This document shows positions 22,685-33,470 of a stretch of DNA of 64,000 nt, piece after piece (positions within the stretch are counted from its first letter, which is position 1; each line of letters begins with the position of its first letter). A program made the position numbers and the translations under genes. Under the pieces are notes generated by a model, which was not told the DNA's origin, ran no database searches, and worked only from the letters and a program-made list of their open reading frames with translations. Source of the DNA: Vesta saturnalis (taxonomy: Eukaryota > Arthropoda > Insecta > Coleoptera > Lampyridae); contig JARFJB010001944.1 in assembly GCA_036346205.1 (NCBI GenBank), positions 1,125,001 through 1,189,000 of the forward strand, written 5' to 3'.

Positions 22685-23090
22685 GGGGTAAGTGTAAATT
22701 TGGGGTAAGTGTAACCTGTACCAATTTGTGTATTTGAATATTGCTATAGGGCGCCATCGATGGTTCAACATAATGCCTGCGAAAGTCTGCAGTACAGTTT
22801 TCACTATTCATCGACGCGAGCGCGAATTACTGTTCTATCCATGTTGTCCGCGCACTAACACGTGCCTACTTAGATGATTGGGCATCTGATAAACATTTGA
22901 TTTATTGAAAAGTTATCGAGTTTTCATTGATTTCTTTTGGTGAGTACATTGTTAACGGTATTATTCAGTAACATCTCTCACTATTTTTTTCCAAAACCTC
23001 AGAAATGTTTATTTTAACGCTGTGGTTTACACTTGCCCCAGGAAAATCGTCATTGGGGCATGTAAAACCTGGTAGGTTACACTTGCCCCA
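22685..23090. repeat. Subterminal GGGGTAAGTGTAA / TTACACTTGCCCC motifs
   Basis: GGGGTAAGTGTAA occurs at 22685-22697 and 22702-22714. Inverted forms TTTACACTTGCCCCA (23026-23040) and GTTACACTTGCCCCA (23076-23090) and a shorter ATTGGGGCATGTAAAA (near 23052) lie just before the transposase. Such clusters usually mark transposase binding sites. GGTTTACA and GGTTACA flanks suggest a longer original unit. Confidence 0.6.
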
Positions 23091-23134
23091 GCAGAAAATT
23101 CAGTACGTTTACAATTTCCCATTGTTTGCAGAAC

Positions 23135-25132
23135 ATGGTTCGCAACTATATTCGTAAGAAAGCTCCGCCAGCCTATAGCAAAGAAGAGCTAGAAAATGCA
23201 GTGAAAGCTGTACAAAGTGGTACGCTCACACTATATAGAGCTGCAATAGCTTACAAAATACCTAAAGCTACGCTTTTCACCCATGTAAAGGGTAAAAGTG
23301 GAGTGAAAAGTGATACCGGGGTAGGACGGCCCGCTCTTCCTTTTAACGTAGAAAGAAGAATAGCCGACTGTATCAAAATCCTTGAAAAATGGAGTCTGAG
23401 TCTATCAAAGAAGCAAGTTCTTCAATTAATCGGGCGTTATGTGATCGAAAATAATATATTGACACCATTTAAGAATTCAATTCCCGGTCACGACTATTTT
23501 ATTAGGTTTAAGAAGAAATTCAATTTGAGTCAGAAAAAAATTCAGTCTGTGGAAGTGGCTCGAAAAAGGTGCATGACCCCTTTGTTATCTACAATTACTT
23601 CAATATTCCCGAAGAGCATATTCAGAACATTCCAGCAACTCAAATATATAATATCGATGAAACCAGTTTCTGCCTGGATCCATCCCGAATAAAAATTGTT
23701 GGCGAAAGCGCTAAAGCAGCTCATAGAACAACTAGTGGTCCTGGCCGTGAGAGTATAACAGTTCACCTTGGAGGAAATGGTGCTGGTGTGAAACTCCCTC
23801 CATTCATTGTATTCAAAGCTAAACACCTATGGGATAGTTGGATTCCAAATGAAGAATATCCTGGAATGACGTATTTCGCGAGAAAAAATGGGTGTATGGA
23901 AGCAGAAACCTTTAAGAAATTTTTTGAAAACAATTTTTTAAAGAATATTGGCAGTGAAAGACCTATCATATTCATTTACAATGGGCACACGTTTCATATT
24001 AGTGTTCCTCTGATAGAAGAAGTAATAGCTAACGATGTTATTATAGTGAAACTTCCGCCCCACGCCAGCCGTTTGTTACAACCTGTGGACTTATGTGTAT
24101 TTAGGTCATTAAAATTAGCGTGGGATCGAGAACTGATAAAATGGCAGAGACAAAATTATGGCAACAAATTACCAAAAGCTGCGTTTCGCTCTATCATTTC
24201 TAAAATCTGGTCTCAAACGGGTCCAACCTTACTTATCAAAGGATTTGAGAAAGGAGGAATACACCCCTTTAATAAGGAAATTATTTCCCCTGAAAAGTTT
24301 GATCCAGAAGCGTATAGGAGGTGGTGCGATTTGAATTCCAGAAGTAATCAGGACGAAAATTTAGCACAGCATACAGGGAAAGTTCTGGAAGAGGAGTTGA
24401 ATTTGCCATCCACTTCAACAGCAACGTCAGCAATCGTAGCAGTAATTTCCCAGGCATCGTCGATTCATTCAAGTATTTCGTCAATACTACCTACCAATTC
24501 CATGCAACCGAGTCCATCGATTGACAACGCCAAAAGTTTTGAAAACATTCTTTTGCAAGCGTTGAAACAGACGCCAAATACAGCGAAAACGGGAAGGAAG
24601 AGAATATGCACAGGAGCCGAAGTTATTCCATCTTCGGAAGCCGATGCTAGATTGAAAGAACAATCAAATATTAAGCATAAGAATAACAATGGGTCAATAA
24701 GTAGGAATAGGGAGAAAAGAAAAAAAACAAGTGTACGAAGAAGAGACAGACCATGATAGTTCCGAAGAGATGGAATTGAATAATTCAAAAAGTGATTTAG
24801 ATGATGAAGTGACTAATTTCCAGGAAGAACAAAAATGTATGGAAGTCCTGGATAAAGGCTGTCACTCACTAGTAATAGGAGACTGGGTTCTTGCCAAATT
24901 TGTAATGAAGAAAAGTTGCAAATTTTATGTTGGACAAATTACGGCAACTGAACCCTGCTTGGAAGCGAAATTTGCCAGACGATCGAGAGATTCTCAATAT
25001 CACTGGCCAGACATAGCAGATACCTATTTCAATTATAACTGAAGAACAAATTGAAACTTATTTACCTGCTCCAGTCATTCATAAAAGGAGGCATTTCAAT
25101 TTTAATATTACATTTGAGCAACGGATGAGAAG
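23135..25132 (+). pseudogene. pogo/Tigger-like transposase (HTH-CENP-B-DDE_1)
   Basis: ATG at 23135 follows TTTGCAG, a good splice acceptor. A psq-type HTH (YSKEELENAVKAVQSG to TLFTHVKG) and a CENP-B/Tc5-type HTH (NVERRIADCIKILEKW, HDYFIRFKKKFNLSQKK) come first. A one-base shift near 23570 leads into the DDE_1 core: Asp in YNIDETSF (23656-23658), then YNGHTFH where the usual Asp of the D-G-H box is Asn (AAT 23980-23982), then Asp in LLQPVDLCVF (24088-24090). A Ser/Thr-rich linker follows. A second shift lies in an A run (24713-24728), then an acidic stretch, GDWVLAKFVMKKSCKFYVGQ, and a third shift near 25040. The lost catalytic Asp and the shifts make it inactive. Confidence 0.9.
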
Positions 25133-25428
25133 TAGGGGAACGTGGGGCGGAACAGACCAGCGGGGCACAACGGACCTTTCCATATTTTTCAGTCTCCAAA
25201 CCACCGGTCGACTCTCGCACCTTGTACGTTGAGCCACTACTTCCATTTGACCTACATAATAACAAATACGCTAAATGGCAATACCCGACACTGTTGAAAA
25301 TGCGTTGCGCCTCTACCGGGAACAATGTTACTACATCGGCAGTTTGCATTTCGCCATTTGAAAGAGTGTAAAACTTGTGCTGAGTAACGTTTAATTATTT
25401 GAAATTGTATTACTGTATTCGACTAAAA

Positions 25429-25777
25429 ATGGCTTGGAGAATTTGTGCAATGTATGGCTGTTCTAATTACGTTGGAATTCATTTATCAAAAAACTTCCAC
25501 AATTTTCCACGAGACCCTGAATTGTAAGTAACTACTTACATGCCTACTTATGCCATGAAATACTGAAATATTCATTATTAAATTATTGACTTATTATCTC
25601 AGCGTATTTTTGATGTAATTTCAATCTTTAATGGTTTTTATCTTTTTCTTTTTAAAATGCAAAACATGGGTAGTATTAACAAAGAGGGCAGACCTCGACC
25701 TCCTAATTAAAAATGATGATTTGAAAAAATTAAACACTTCATGCAGCATATGGTCCGTCCATTTTCGTGTATGTTAG
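25429..25777 (+). pseudogene. THAP-domain coding exons, damaged
   Basis: Exon 1 (ATG 25429 to about 25523) reads RICAMYGCSNYVG and NFHNFPRDPEL: the first two Cys of a C2CH THAP finger and its FP-x-D box. GTAAGT at 25524 is a strong donor. A second frame from about 25657 reads CKTWVVLTKRADLDLLIKND and then SIWSVHF, ending at TAG 25775. THAP domains continue (R)CKxW...R.DL...CSxHF, so the order fits. The Cys of the final C-x-x-H pair appears to be Trp (TGG 25750-25752), and the acceptor before exon 2 is lost or changed. THAP domains bind DNA, so this may have been the element's DNA-binding module, or part of another gene trapped between its TIRs. Confidence 0.7.
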
Positions 25778-26484
25778 AAATAAATCTCAAGGATAATGTA
25801 TTTTTGATTTTCGAATAATGAAGCTTGTTTTATTATCAACATCTGATTTATTACGAATTTGAATCAGACTTATTATTAAATGTATCATTTTATAATGTAG
25901 TTAATTATCATTTTGCAGTGGCACCTACCAACATTTCTTACAGTCTTTAATGGAGTTTTTCTTTATTACAAACATTTGACATCCTTATACACTTCCTATT
26001 GACACTTTTTATACCAACTTCCACCATGAATTTGCATTGATTATTTCAAATTACCGCCAAAATGTCATTTTTATCCGTTTGGTGGCGCTGTTAAAATTGT
26101 GACTTTCACTAAGGTAAAGAGATACAAGTGTAGCATATTGTAATTTAGCGTATTTGATAATAACGTTGTCGCTTGCTCCAGTACGTTCATTGACGCTGTG
26201 ATAACAGGTTGTTGCTGCAATACTCACGTGCTGTTTTTTATCAGCGGTAGGTGTAAGCTGTTATTTAAGGTATGTATGGTAACTGTTTCTGTGTAACTTA
26301 CAACTTGAACTACCACGTAGGCTATTGTAATTCAGGATTTGATTCTTTTGTAAAAAAAAAATGTTACATTATACTGAACCTGTACCTAAAGAGACGGAAC
26401 GGACCACACAATGTGGCGCAGAATGGTCCCGTGGTACGTTCTGACCCATCTGCTTTTCAGTGTTAAAATTTAATGTTTTATTTT

Positions 26485-27546
26485 CAGATGGATCGCAGCA
26501 TACGAACACCTGAAACAACTTCTGAGGCCAGGGACATGGGATTCAACAGACCTAACGTAGATAGATTTTTTAAACTTTTGACAGACATAATTGATAAACA
26601 TAGTTTCACTGCAGAAAACATTTACAATTGTGATGAGACTGGGGTTACTGTTAATCCTAAAGGCCAATCAAAAGTTATCACGAAACGTGGAAAAAGATAA
26701 GTGGGCATTCTGACTTCTACAGGACGGGGTGAAACTGTGATAGCTGAACCGTGTTATTCGGCTAGCGGAACCTACACGCCCCCAATGCTCATATTTCCAC
26801 GTAAAAAAATGCAAAAAGTGTTTGAATTAGGTCTGCCTCCTGGATCTTTGGCAGAGGTTAATGAAACAGACTGTATGAACCTAAAAAGATTTACAACATG
26901 GTTCCAAAAATTCGTAGCATTTTCTAAGGCAAGCAAAGACAGTGTAGTTCTTCTTATATTAGACGGCCACTCTACCCATACCAAAAAAATCACTGCTATT
27001 GACCGTGCGAAACAAAATGGGGTTATTCCATTCTGTTTATCTCCTCATGCATCACATCGACTGCAGCCACTAGATGTATCATTAATGAAGCTAATAAGTT
27101 TATAATACGAAGAAGACGTACGAAAATGGCTCAGGACAAATCCTGCCAAAGTTCTTACCCTAGGGTAAATACCATTCCTATTTGGTACCGAAATGCCAGG
27201 ATTCAAGAAAACTGGCATTTGACCTGTTGATATGAATGTATTCTCAGATTCTAACTTTATGCCATCTCTTCCTACAAATATTACGCTTGAAACAACAAAT
27301 ATGCAATTGGAACTAGTGAAACCTTCAATTGTTACTGAAGCGGAAGTACCAGCTCAAGCAACAATCATCAATGAGGCACCCTTACCGTCGACTTCTACTA
27401 CTTCTGGTCAAAAAGTGTTGACAGAAATTAACCTTCATATACAGGAAGTTGAGCAACCTTCTTGTTCCCACCCAGAATTTCACACCGGTGTCATTAGTAC
27501 CAAAGCCATTAATAGTCAGTCCAAAAGTTATCCACCAACTTTCACC
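26485..27546 (+). pseudogene. pogo-like DDE_1 transposase core
   Basis: Begins after TTTTATTTTCAG, a strong splice acceptor at 26475-26486. SIRTPETTSEARDMGFN and VDRFFKLL lead to the first catalytic Asp in YNCDETG (26632-26634). One in-frame TAA (26698-26700) interrupts the text; the same frame continues with VGILTSTGRGETVIAEPCYS, then LILDGHSTH (Asp 26962-26964) and HRLQPLDVSLMK (Asp 27073-27075). The spacing from second to third Asp is 36 residues. Stops at 27103, 27165 and 27224 accompany a probable small deletion before GFKKTGI. A Ser/Thr/Pro-rich linker follows to about 27546. No psq/CENP-B HTH was found upstream between the TIRs. Confidence 0.88.
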
Positions 27547-27941
27547 TCCTGAAATCTTAACACCATCTCATACTACACTAACCTCGCTATCCTCTTTTCC
27601 TTATTGTTCACCTTAGATTATTCTCGCTGTTCCAAAAGTTATTGTTACATAAAAAAACATAAAACATCCCGGAAAAGCGGAAAAAATTTTTAACAAATTC
27701 GCCGTACAAGAATGAACTTCAAAATTCACTTGACAGTGGCAACAGAAAGAAAGAAGAAAAAACAGAAAGGGCATTAAAAAAATTTAATTTAGTGATGATA
27801 CGAGAGATAACGAAAATGTAATGAAAAAGATCATAATCATACGAAAAACAAGACGGGAAAAATGGTTCCTAATAAAAAGAAGAAAATTTGTCCCCAAAAA
27901 AGTAGCCAAGTGAAACTGAAAGTCAGAACATTGACGCAGAA

Positions 27942-28078
27942 TGTTTGTACTGCTGTGAATTCTATTCGAAATCTCAAGAAGAATGGGTGAGCTGTTCAAA
28001 ATGTAGGGAATGGGCGCATAATTCTTGTGCAGGAATTGACAGCGTGATGACGAAACCCACTACCAATGCGAGTTTTGT
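27942..28078 (+). pseudogene. PHD-finger-like C-terminus of the transposase
   Basis: CLYCCEFYSKSQEEWVSC, SKCREWAHNSCAG and, after a one-base shift, YQCEFC give a Cys4-His-Cys3 order with the Trp-x-x-Cys-x-x-Cys-x-x-Trp-x-His core of PHD fingers. It follows a basic, Lys-rich stretch (27690-27930) and ends the element's coding region. PHD fingers usually read histone tails, which could bias integration or expression. The link to the DDE core is inferred from strand, order and the shared TIRs. Confidence 0.72.
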
Positions 28079-28560
28079 GCTGATGCTTGAACAACAATAA
28101 TATTTTATTACTGTATAGATGCGTTTTATTTGTGTTTGTTATACAAAAAGTTTAAATACACTTATTCTTTCCATATTATGTTCTATCAGCTAAAAACTCA
28201 AAAAATAACGAAGGGTCTATTATGCCCACGTTGTGGGCATAACGGCCCATTTGACATTTCTATCTTCTATGATTTTATTGTTGACAGTATTAGTTATTTT
28301 TACTTTTCACTGAAGAATACATTTATGTAAAATCAATGTTTTTCAACTCAACGTTAACACCAGAATGGCATTTAAAGCTTAAGTGCACCATTCCGCCCCA
28401 CGTTCCCCTACTGTATCGCTAAAAAAATATTAAAAATTTTTATTCACTCACTTCAAAATGTTGAAAACGTCCAAAACCAAAATTTGAGCAAAAAATCTAG
28501 TCTGTCTGGGGTATGGGGAAAGGGTAAAATTGGGGTAAGTACCTTTGAAATTTTCTATTT

Positions 28561-30855
28561 TTTAGATTTTTTCTTTTAATATGTGATTAGTAATATAATT
28601 GTAAGTATTTTTGTCCCTATAATTTTTCTGTACAACAAACGGTTTACAAGGTAGCAAAAACCGTCACTTTAAAAACCGTTTTTCTTAAATATCTCCGGAA
28701 CTATTTAATATATTCAAAAATGAAAATACCATTAGATAGAAAATAAAATTTCTCACAAAAGTGTTTTCTCAATTTTTTCGAAAATTTTACATTTTCGAAA
28801 TATTTCCAAAAAACTCGATTTTGGATCCCGTCCACACGATTTTTTTGGTATTAGATAGAAAATCAAATCTCTGATCGAAAAGTATTCTTGTAATTTTTTG
28901 TAAAATGAATCGATTTTTTGATGTGGAAGTAGTGAAACAATTTGCAGCGGTTTTTTCATTTCTTAGTAACGATTAAAGATATTGTATTGAAATTTAAACA
29001 TAAACTCGGAGTAGTCTCGTGCACTACACAACTTAGTTAAAATTTGGCATTTGTTTCCATTGTCCTATTTACAGGCTAGGGTCAAAGTATTTTATCTTTT
29101 TTTTGTAACACCCTGTATATGATTTTTGCACCCGACTATAATGAAACCTTTGTAACGTAAACTTTGAGTTTTAGAGCGAGTTTGAGAATTTGTATGCCTG
29201 TTGTGTAGGCAACACACATTGGCTTCAATTATAAGAAATGGTGCGTGACAATTGAATTTCGAATAAAGCTTAAAATGTCATAACTTCGGAAATTTCGGAA
29301 TGATTAAAATTATCAGGCAACATTGTTTTTTGGGTTTTCTTCTTATGAAAAAGAACGCCATTTTGTGACGGCAAAAAATTGCGTAGTTGGGAACTAGGTA
29401 CATTGGGGAGTTTTCTTTCTGTAATTTTTTATACAAATTTATTTACTAAAAGTTACATACAGCGTAGTGCTGCTTTTTTTAAATCTCCACAGTTAATAAA
29501 AAGCTATACTAAGAAATTTAATTTCAGTTTCTGCGGATGTAAAGCTTCGTAGCAAAAGCTTGTGCCATTGAATATTTAACTAAGTACATTCGTTATAGTT
29601 CACACGCAACTCGTATCTAAAACATTGGTTTCTCTAGCTTTTTTCTTTTTATTGGCTATTCTCGTCGTTCGTCCAGACAAAATACTGCTGTAACCGATTC
29701 TGCACGTATTATGGTATAACTCAGAAATGGTCTCCGATAACTAAGTCGTAGATACATTCTGGCTGTTACTTCATATCGGGTCATCCTCTCCCTAAGAACA
29801 AATAGTTTTATGTCTAGTAATACACTCGGTTAAGCAATTGTACACAAACAACATCCTGGTGAGTTTCTTTTATTGTTAGCTTAAATCTTTTGCTATTTTC
29901 CTGTATAATAACTTTGCATTTTCATAAAAATTGCAGTGTACTTACACAGCTGTTACTTCTTTATACCTACTGTTTTAAGAATCAAACATCTGTTTACAAT
30001 CTGACGCTTACGTAATTCAATGGTTGCTATACAGTGTGCTTCACGATATACGTTAATATTTGTAGTTTTATGAACTAATCTGCTTATATAGGCTGATTCA
30101 TATCAACATTTTATAGTTTTTTAATGTTAAATGGTTAATGCACGATTATCTGGCTTAAATATTGATATATTTAGCTACGCTATAACTAAACGTGTCAACA
30201 AGCGCTATCATAATAAGGGAGCTATTCAATTTTCTTCTTATAACTATTTTGGCTCTCAACCACTGGGTTTATACATCTTTGCTTAACATTTTTTTTGTGT
30301 AATTGCAAGAGTTCTAGCTTACGCTTTTGATATATGCTTATGGAAATAGTAGCAAACTAACCCTTTCTGTTTGCGGTGTGGAAAATGGATACTTCATATT
30401 TTTTAGTACTGTTAATTAAACTTAAACTGATCTGTGTGTTTAAAAAAATGCAATGGTAGACATCTGACTGAAATATTTTGGTTATTTATATCCGGAATAA
30501 AATGACTATTCGTTTAATTTAAAACTGATGCGCTAGTTTTCAAGAAAGCTCTTCCTAGAACTACGGTTTATCGCTTATTTGATTTTGATTATGTGTTGTG
30601 TCTTTGATTTCTAGGATCAACGGCGGATGTCGGACAATGCACAATATTTTTGAGTTTTGAGTATTGCATAGTTACTGATTTTTTTGGGTTATATTATAAG
30701 TATAGCACTATCTAGAAAGGTAAGTGTGTTAGTATAACACCATTTGGTTAAATAGATGGTTGCGAAAAAGAATTTTCTAAATTTTTCACAGACCGTACAG
30801 CTATCGGAATTTACGATAACGATTGTGTTAGTATTTATTATTATTTATAAACTGC
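28561..30855. other. Long non-coding stretch
   Basis: A loosely repeated phrase, ATTAGATAGAAAAT(A/C)AAAT, occurs at about 28731 and 28852. TAACACCCTGTATATG at about 29108 is a mariner/MITE-type end. The rest (29120-30855) shows no repeat or coding trace. Confidence 0.45.
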
Positions 30856-31085
30856 TTATCTTCTTTCATCATCTCCATGGTGCAAAGTTTGTCCAACTGA
30901 ATAAGGATGGTATTTATGTTTTGCTGAAGTTCTCACTACTATGCGTTGTGAGATTGCAGCGTCTTGTGCAACTTGCCGTGTTGATGTAGATGGATTTCGA
31001 TTAACAACAGCTATAACACTCACCTGTACCTCAAAGTACAATAAAAAATAGCGTTCGGCCGCTCGTTGACTGTTTTTGTTACAAA
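30856..31085 (-). pseudogene. Tc1/mariner transposase HTH fragment
   Basis: Minus strand: NSQRAAERYF near 31070; VSVIAVVNRNPSTSTRQVAQ and AAISQRIVVRT; then HPYSVGQTLHHGDDERR, the usual end of the second HTH. Nothing of the DDE core follows, so only the DNA-binding part survives. A CAGGTGAGT at about 31025 on this strand could be an old splice donor. Confidence 0.7.
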
Positions 31086-31716
31086 TGATGATTCGATCTT
31101 ATCAAGTTTCTCGAAATTTGAGTACACCTTAATTAATTTTCTAAAGTAACTCCACACTGACAAAACCGATAAGAATTACACTAACGAACCAACTGTCAAA
31201 GATGAATATAAACAGCGCTTCAGTTGCTCTATTTCTGTTTTCCATGGCAAGACATGATTTTTGTTAAACCTAGTAATAGAAAATGTGTATTGTGCTTTTA
31301 TTTAGTAAAATCAGTGGTAATCCTTACATTATTACAATCAGAAAAAATCCACTATTAAAATATGTCATAGCCAACTACGGTTTCCATTTAAAAAAATTCA
31401 ACTTTGCTTCATAACTTCAAGAAAATTTAAAAAACTAGTAAGGTGACGTTATTCGGTATAAAATTATCTAAAAGTTGTATTTAAACAATTTTTATCTATC
31501 TTTAGAAATAAACGAATTAAAGTGCTGAAACGATTTTGAAGAATTTTACTTATTTACAATTATCCAGTAAGCCATGCATTTTCTTAAATCAACAAAAGCA
31601 TATCTGGATTAGTCTTCTAAAGAAGCAAATCTTTCCCTATTTGAGCAAATGTGTAACTATTATGGTTTCCGAGATTCCCATACCAATAATGAAAAAAAAA
31701 ACTCACTGTGTATATA
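31086..31716. other. AT-rich DNA, nothing recognised
   Basis: No coding trace or repeat seen. Confidence 0.45.
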
Positions 31717-32895
31717 CAGGGTGCCCAAGATGTATGGAATAATGGTTCTGCAACCGTAACCGTACATTTTATCACAAAACTTTCAAGACAAAAGTTGTTT
31801 GACGAAATAATGCGCACATTGTGCATATGTCAGAGAAAATATTTTGATTGTCAATCTTGAGATATGACTTCATCGATAATTTCTTTAATCGTAACCCCAT
31901 AATTTTGTTTCACGCTTTCATTCCTCTTTTAAGTTTTAAAATGAGAGTATAAAAAATTTGACATCTTACATAAAAAAATTTTTGAGAAAGAAAATTATTG
32001 AATGTTGAAAAATATAAATTTTATTACCAACAAAAACATAAAAAAACACAACTCAAATCAAGTAGGTGACATTCAAAGAAGTGTCACTCTTTCTTTAATA
32101 TTCTAATGTTGGTACAAAACTTACCAACTAGGCTTTTTTGCACATAAAACATCCTTTTTTCACAAATAAAAACCACTAAATGTGTATTTGTGAAAGTAGT
32201 GCTAGTGCAATACTATGGTGTATTTATCAGAAATGTGTAGAATTCAGATTTTAATAATTGTCGATTATGGAGACTGTAAGAGGACACAGCAAGAAGTCAG
32301 TGAACTTTTAATGAGGTTTATCCAAATTGAGCACCAATTACCCAATCGGTAGTCAGCAAAATAGTAAATACATTTAGGGAAACAGGCCGTGCCAAGGATC
32401 TTCCAAAATCTGGTCGAACAAACGTTACAACAAACGAAGATAGAAAATTAGAGGTATTGTTAGAGATCACAGAAAATCGACACGCTTCAACGCGTCAGTT
32501 AGCTCTAAACCACGACTTAAGTAAAGGTTTCATACATAGTATACTGAAAGGGGAAGAACTGCACCCATATAAACCTATTTTACTGCAGGAATTGTCAGAA
32601 GATGACTTTGAGCGACGTGTGGTATTTTCTGAGCTTATGCTGGAGCGCATCAATTATCATCCAAACTTCCTCGACAACATACCCTTTACGGACGAGGCCA
32701 CTTTTTATTTAAATGGAAGGGTAAACAGACATAGTTGTCGTTACTAGTCGCCTGAACATCCCCATTGGATGATCCAACTGCGTACTCAAACCCCACAAAA
32801 AATTAATGTATGGGCAGGAATTTGCGGTGATCGCATTATTGGTCTATTTTTATAAATAACAATTCAACCGGCAACCGGTGTTTACAATTTTTCCA
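31717..32895 (+). mobile_element. Tc1/mariner element, 3' part missing
   Basis: Left end TATACAGGGTGCCCAAG (CAGGG at about 31718) leads through a 500-bp non-coding region, probably a long TIR, to a plus-strand transposase that breaks off about 32890. No right TIR was found. Confidence 0.6.
32215..32890 (+). pseudogene. Tc1/mariner transposase, truncated after the first Asp
   Basis: Shifted N-terminal text SEMCRIQILIIVDYGDCKRT and PITQSVVSKIVNTFRETGRA precede an open stretch from 32457: LEITENRHASTRQLALNHDL, GEELHPYKPILLQELSEDDF and FTDEATFYLNGRVNRHSCRY (first catalytic Asp) to a stop at 32745-32747. The frame then reads SPEHPHWMIQLRTQTPQKIN and VWAGICGDRIIG to about 32850. The second and third catalytic residues are absent. 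A single in-frame TAG and an early shift are the only breaks in the retained part, so this copy is younger-looking than most here. Confidence 0.85.
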
Positions 32896-33080
32896 GCTTA
32901 TCAAGAACAATTTCCAATTTACTATAACAATAGAATTCAACAAAACAAATCAGGTAGGCTAGTCGCTCGTAATAAAGAGGAACAATTGCATCTATTGTTT
33001 TGACATTTGTATAATCATTACAATATTGTTCCGTTAGTTTGTGTGTTTTTGGATTGTCGTTATGTCAATTTTTGTATAAA

Positions 33081-33470
33081 ATGAATTTTCCAAAGAAGAA
33101 ATGGTCTTTATTTACAGCTCTCAAAAAAATGTTGCTGGCTGCCGGTTTGTACCCAGGGAGAAGACAGCCGCGAAAAGAATCGTTCATGAATGTAGCTAAG
33201 AGATTTATAAATTCTGGAAGTATGTGTTATCCCAAGCGCGCAAAAACAATCCCAAATGAAGAAATTGAGTTTCAAGCTGTGGCATCTGTTGTAGAACATA
33301 CTCAAATTAGTACCAGAGAGCTAAGTACACACCTAGACCTAAATAAAAATATAGTTCGCAGCTTTATTAAAAAAAAAACAAATTGCATCCTTAACATATC
33401 GAACAACATCAAGCTTTAAGCGAAATAGATTTTCAAAATCACGAATCTTTCTGCCATGGGTAACTATTAA
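33081..33470 (+). pseudogene. Tc1/mariner transposase N-terminus
   Basis: From ATG 33081 the open frame reads YPGRRQPRKESFMNVAKRFI, then a linker, then VVEHTQISTRELSTHLDLNK and IVRSFIKKK, the two HTH subdomains. After a shift, SEIDFQNHESFCHG near 33425 marks the usual run-up to the DDE core, which is missing. It has the same orientation as the preceding fragment, 190 bp away, but the two cannot be one gene because both contain the HTH. Confidence 0.75.

Larger units (their letters stand above)
25135..28408 (+). mobile_element. Nested pogo-like element with THAP, DDE and PHD traces
   Basis: The ends are perfect 18-bp inverted repeats: GGGGAACGTGGGGCGGAA at 25135-25152 and its complement at 28391-28408. 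TA at 25133-25134 and 28409-28410 is the target duplication. The insertion splits the last codons of the older pogo transposase; joining the flanks continues that frame for nine codons to a stop. Inside, in order on the plus strand, are a THAP-like domain in two exons, a DDE_1 transposase core and a PHD-finger-like end. The total length of 3.3 kb is typical for an autonomous pogo-type element. Confidence 0.88.
22682..28560 (+). mobile_element. pogo/Tigger-like element, interrupted by a second one
   Basis: The left edge is placed at TACACCGGGGTAAGTG (about 22679), where a GGGGTAAGTGTAA motif is tandemly repeated. The right edge is placed tentatively after GGGTAAAATTGGGGTAAGT near 28543. The transposase gene (23135-25132) is followed at 25133-25134 by the TA at which the second element is inserted; host sequence resumes at 28409. 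The two GGGGTAAG-rich edges are direct rather than inverted, so the true termini remain uncertain. Confidence 0.6.
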
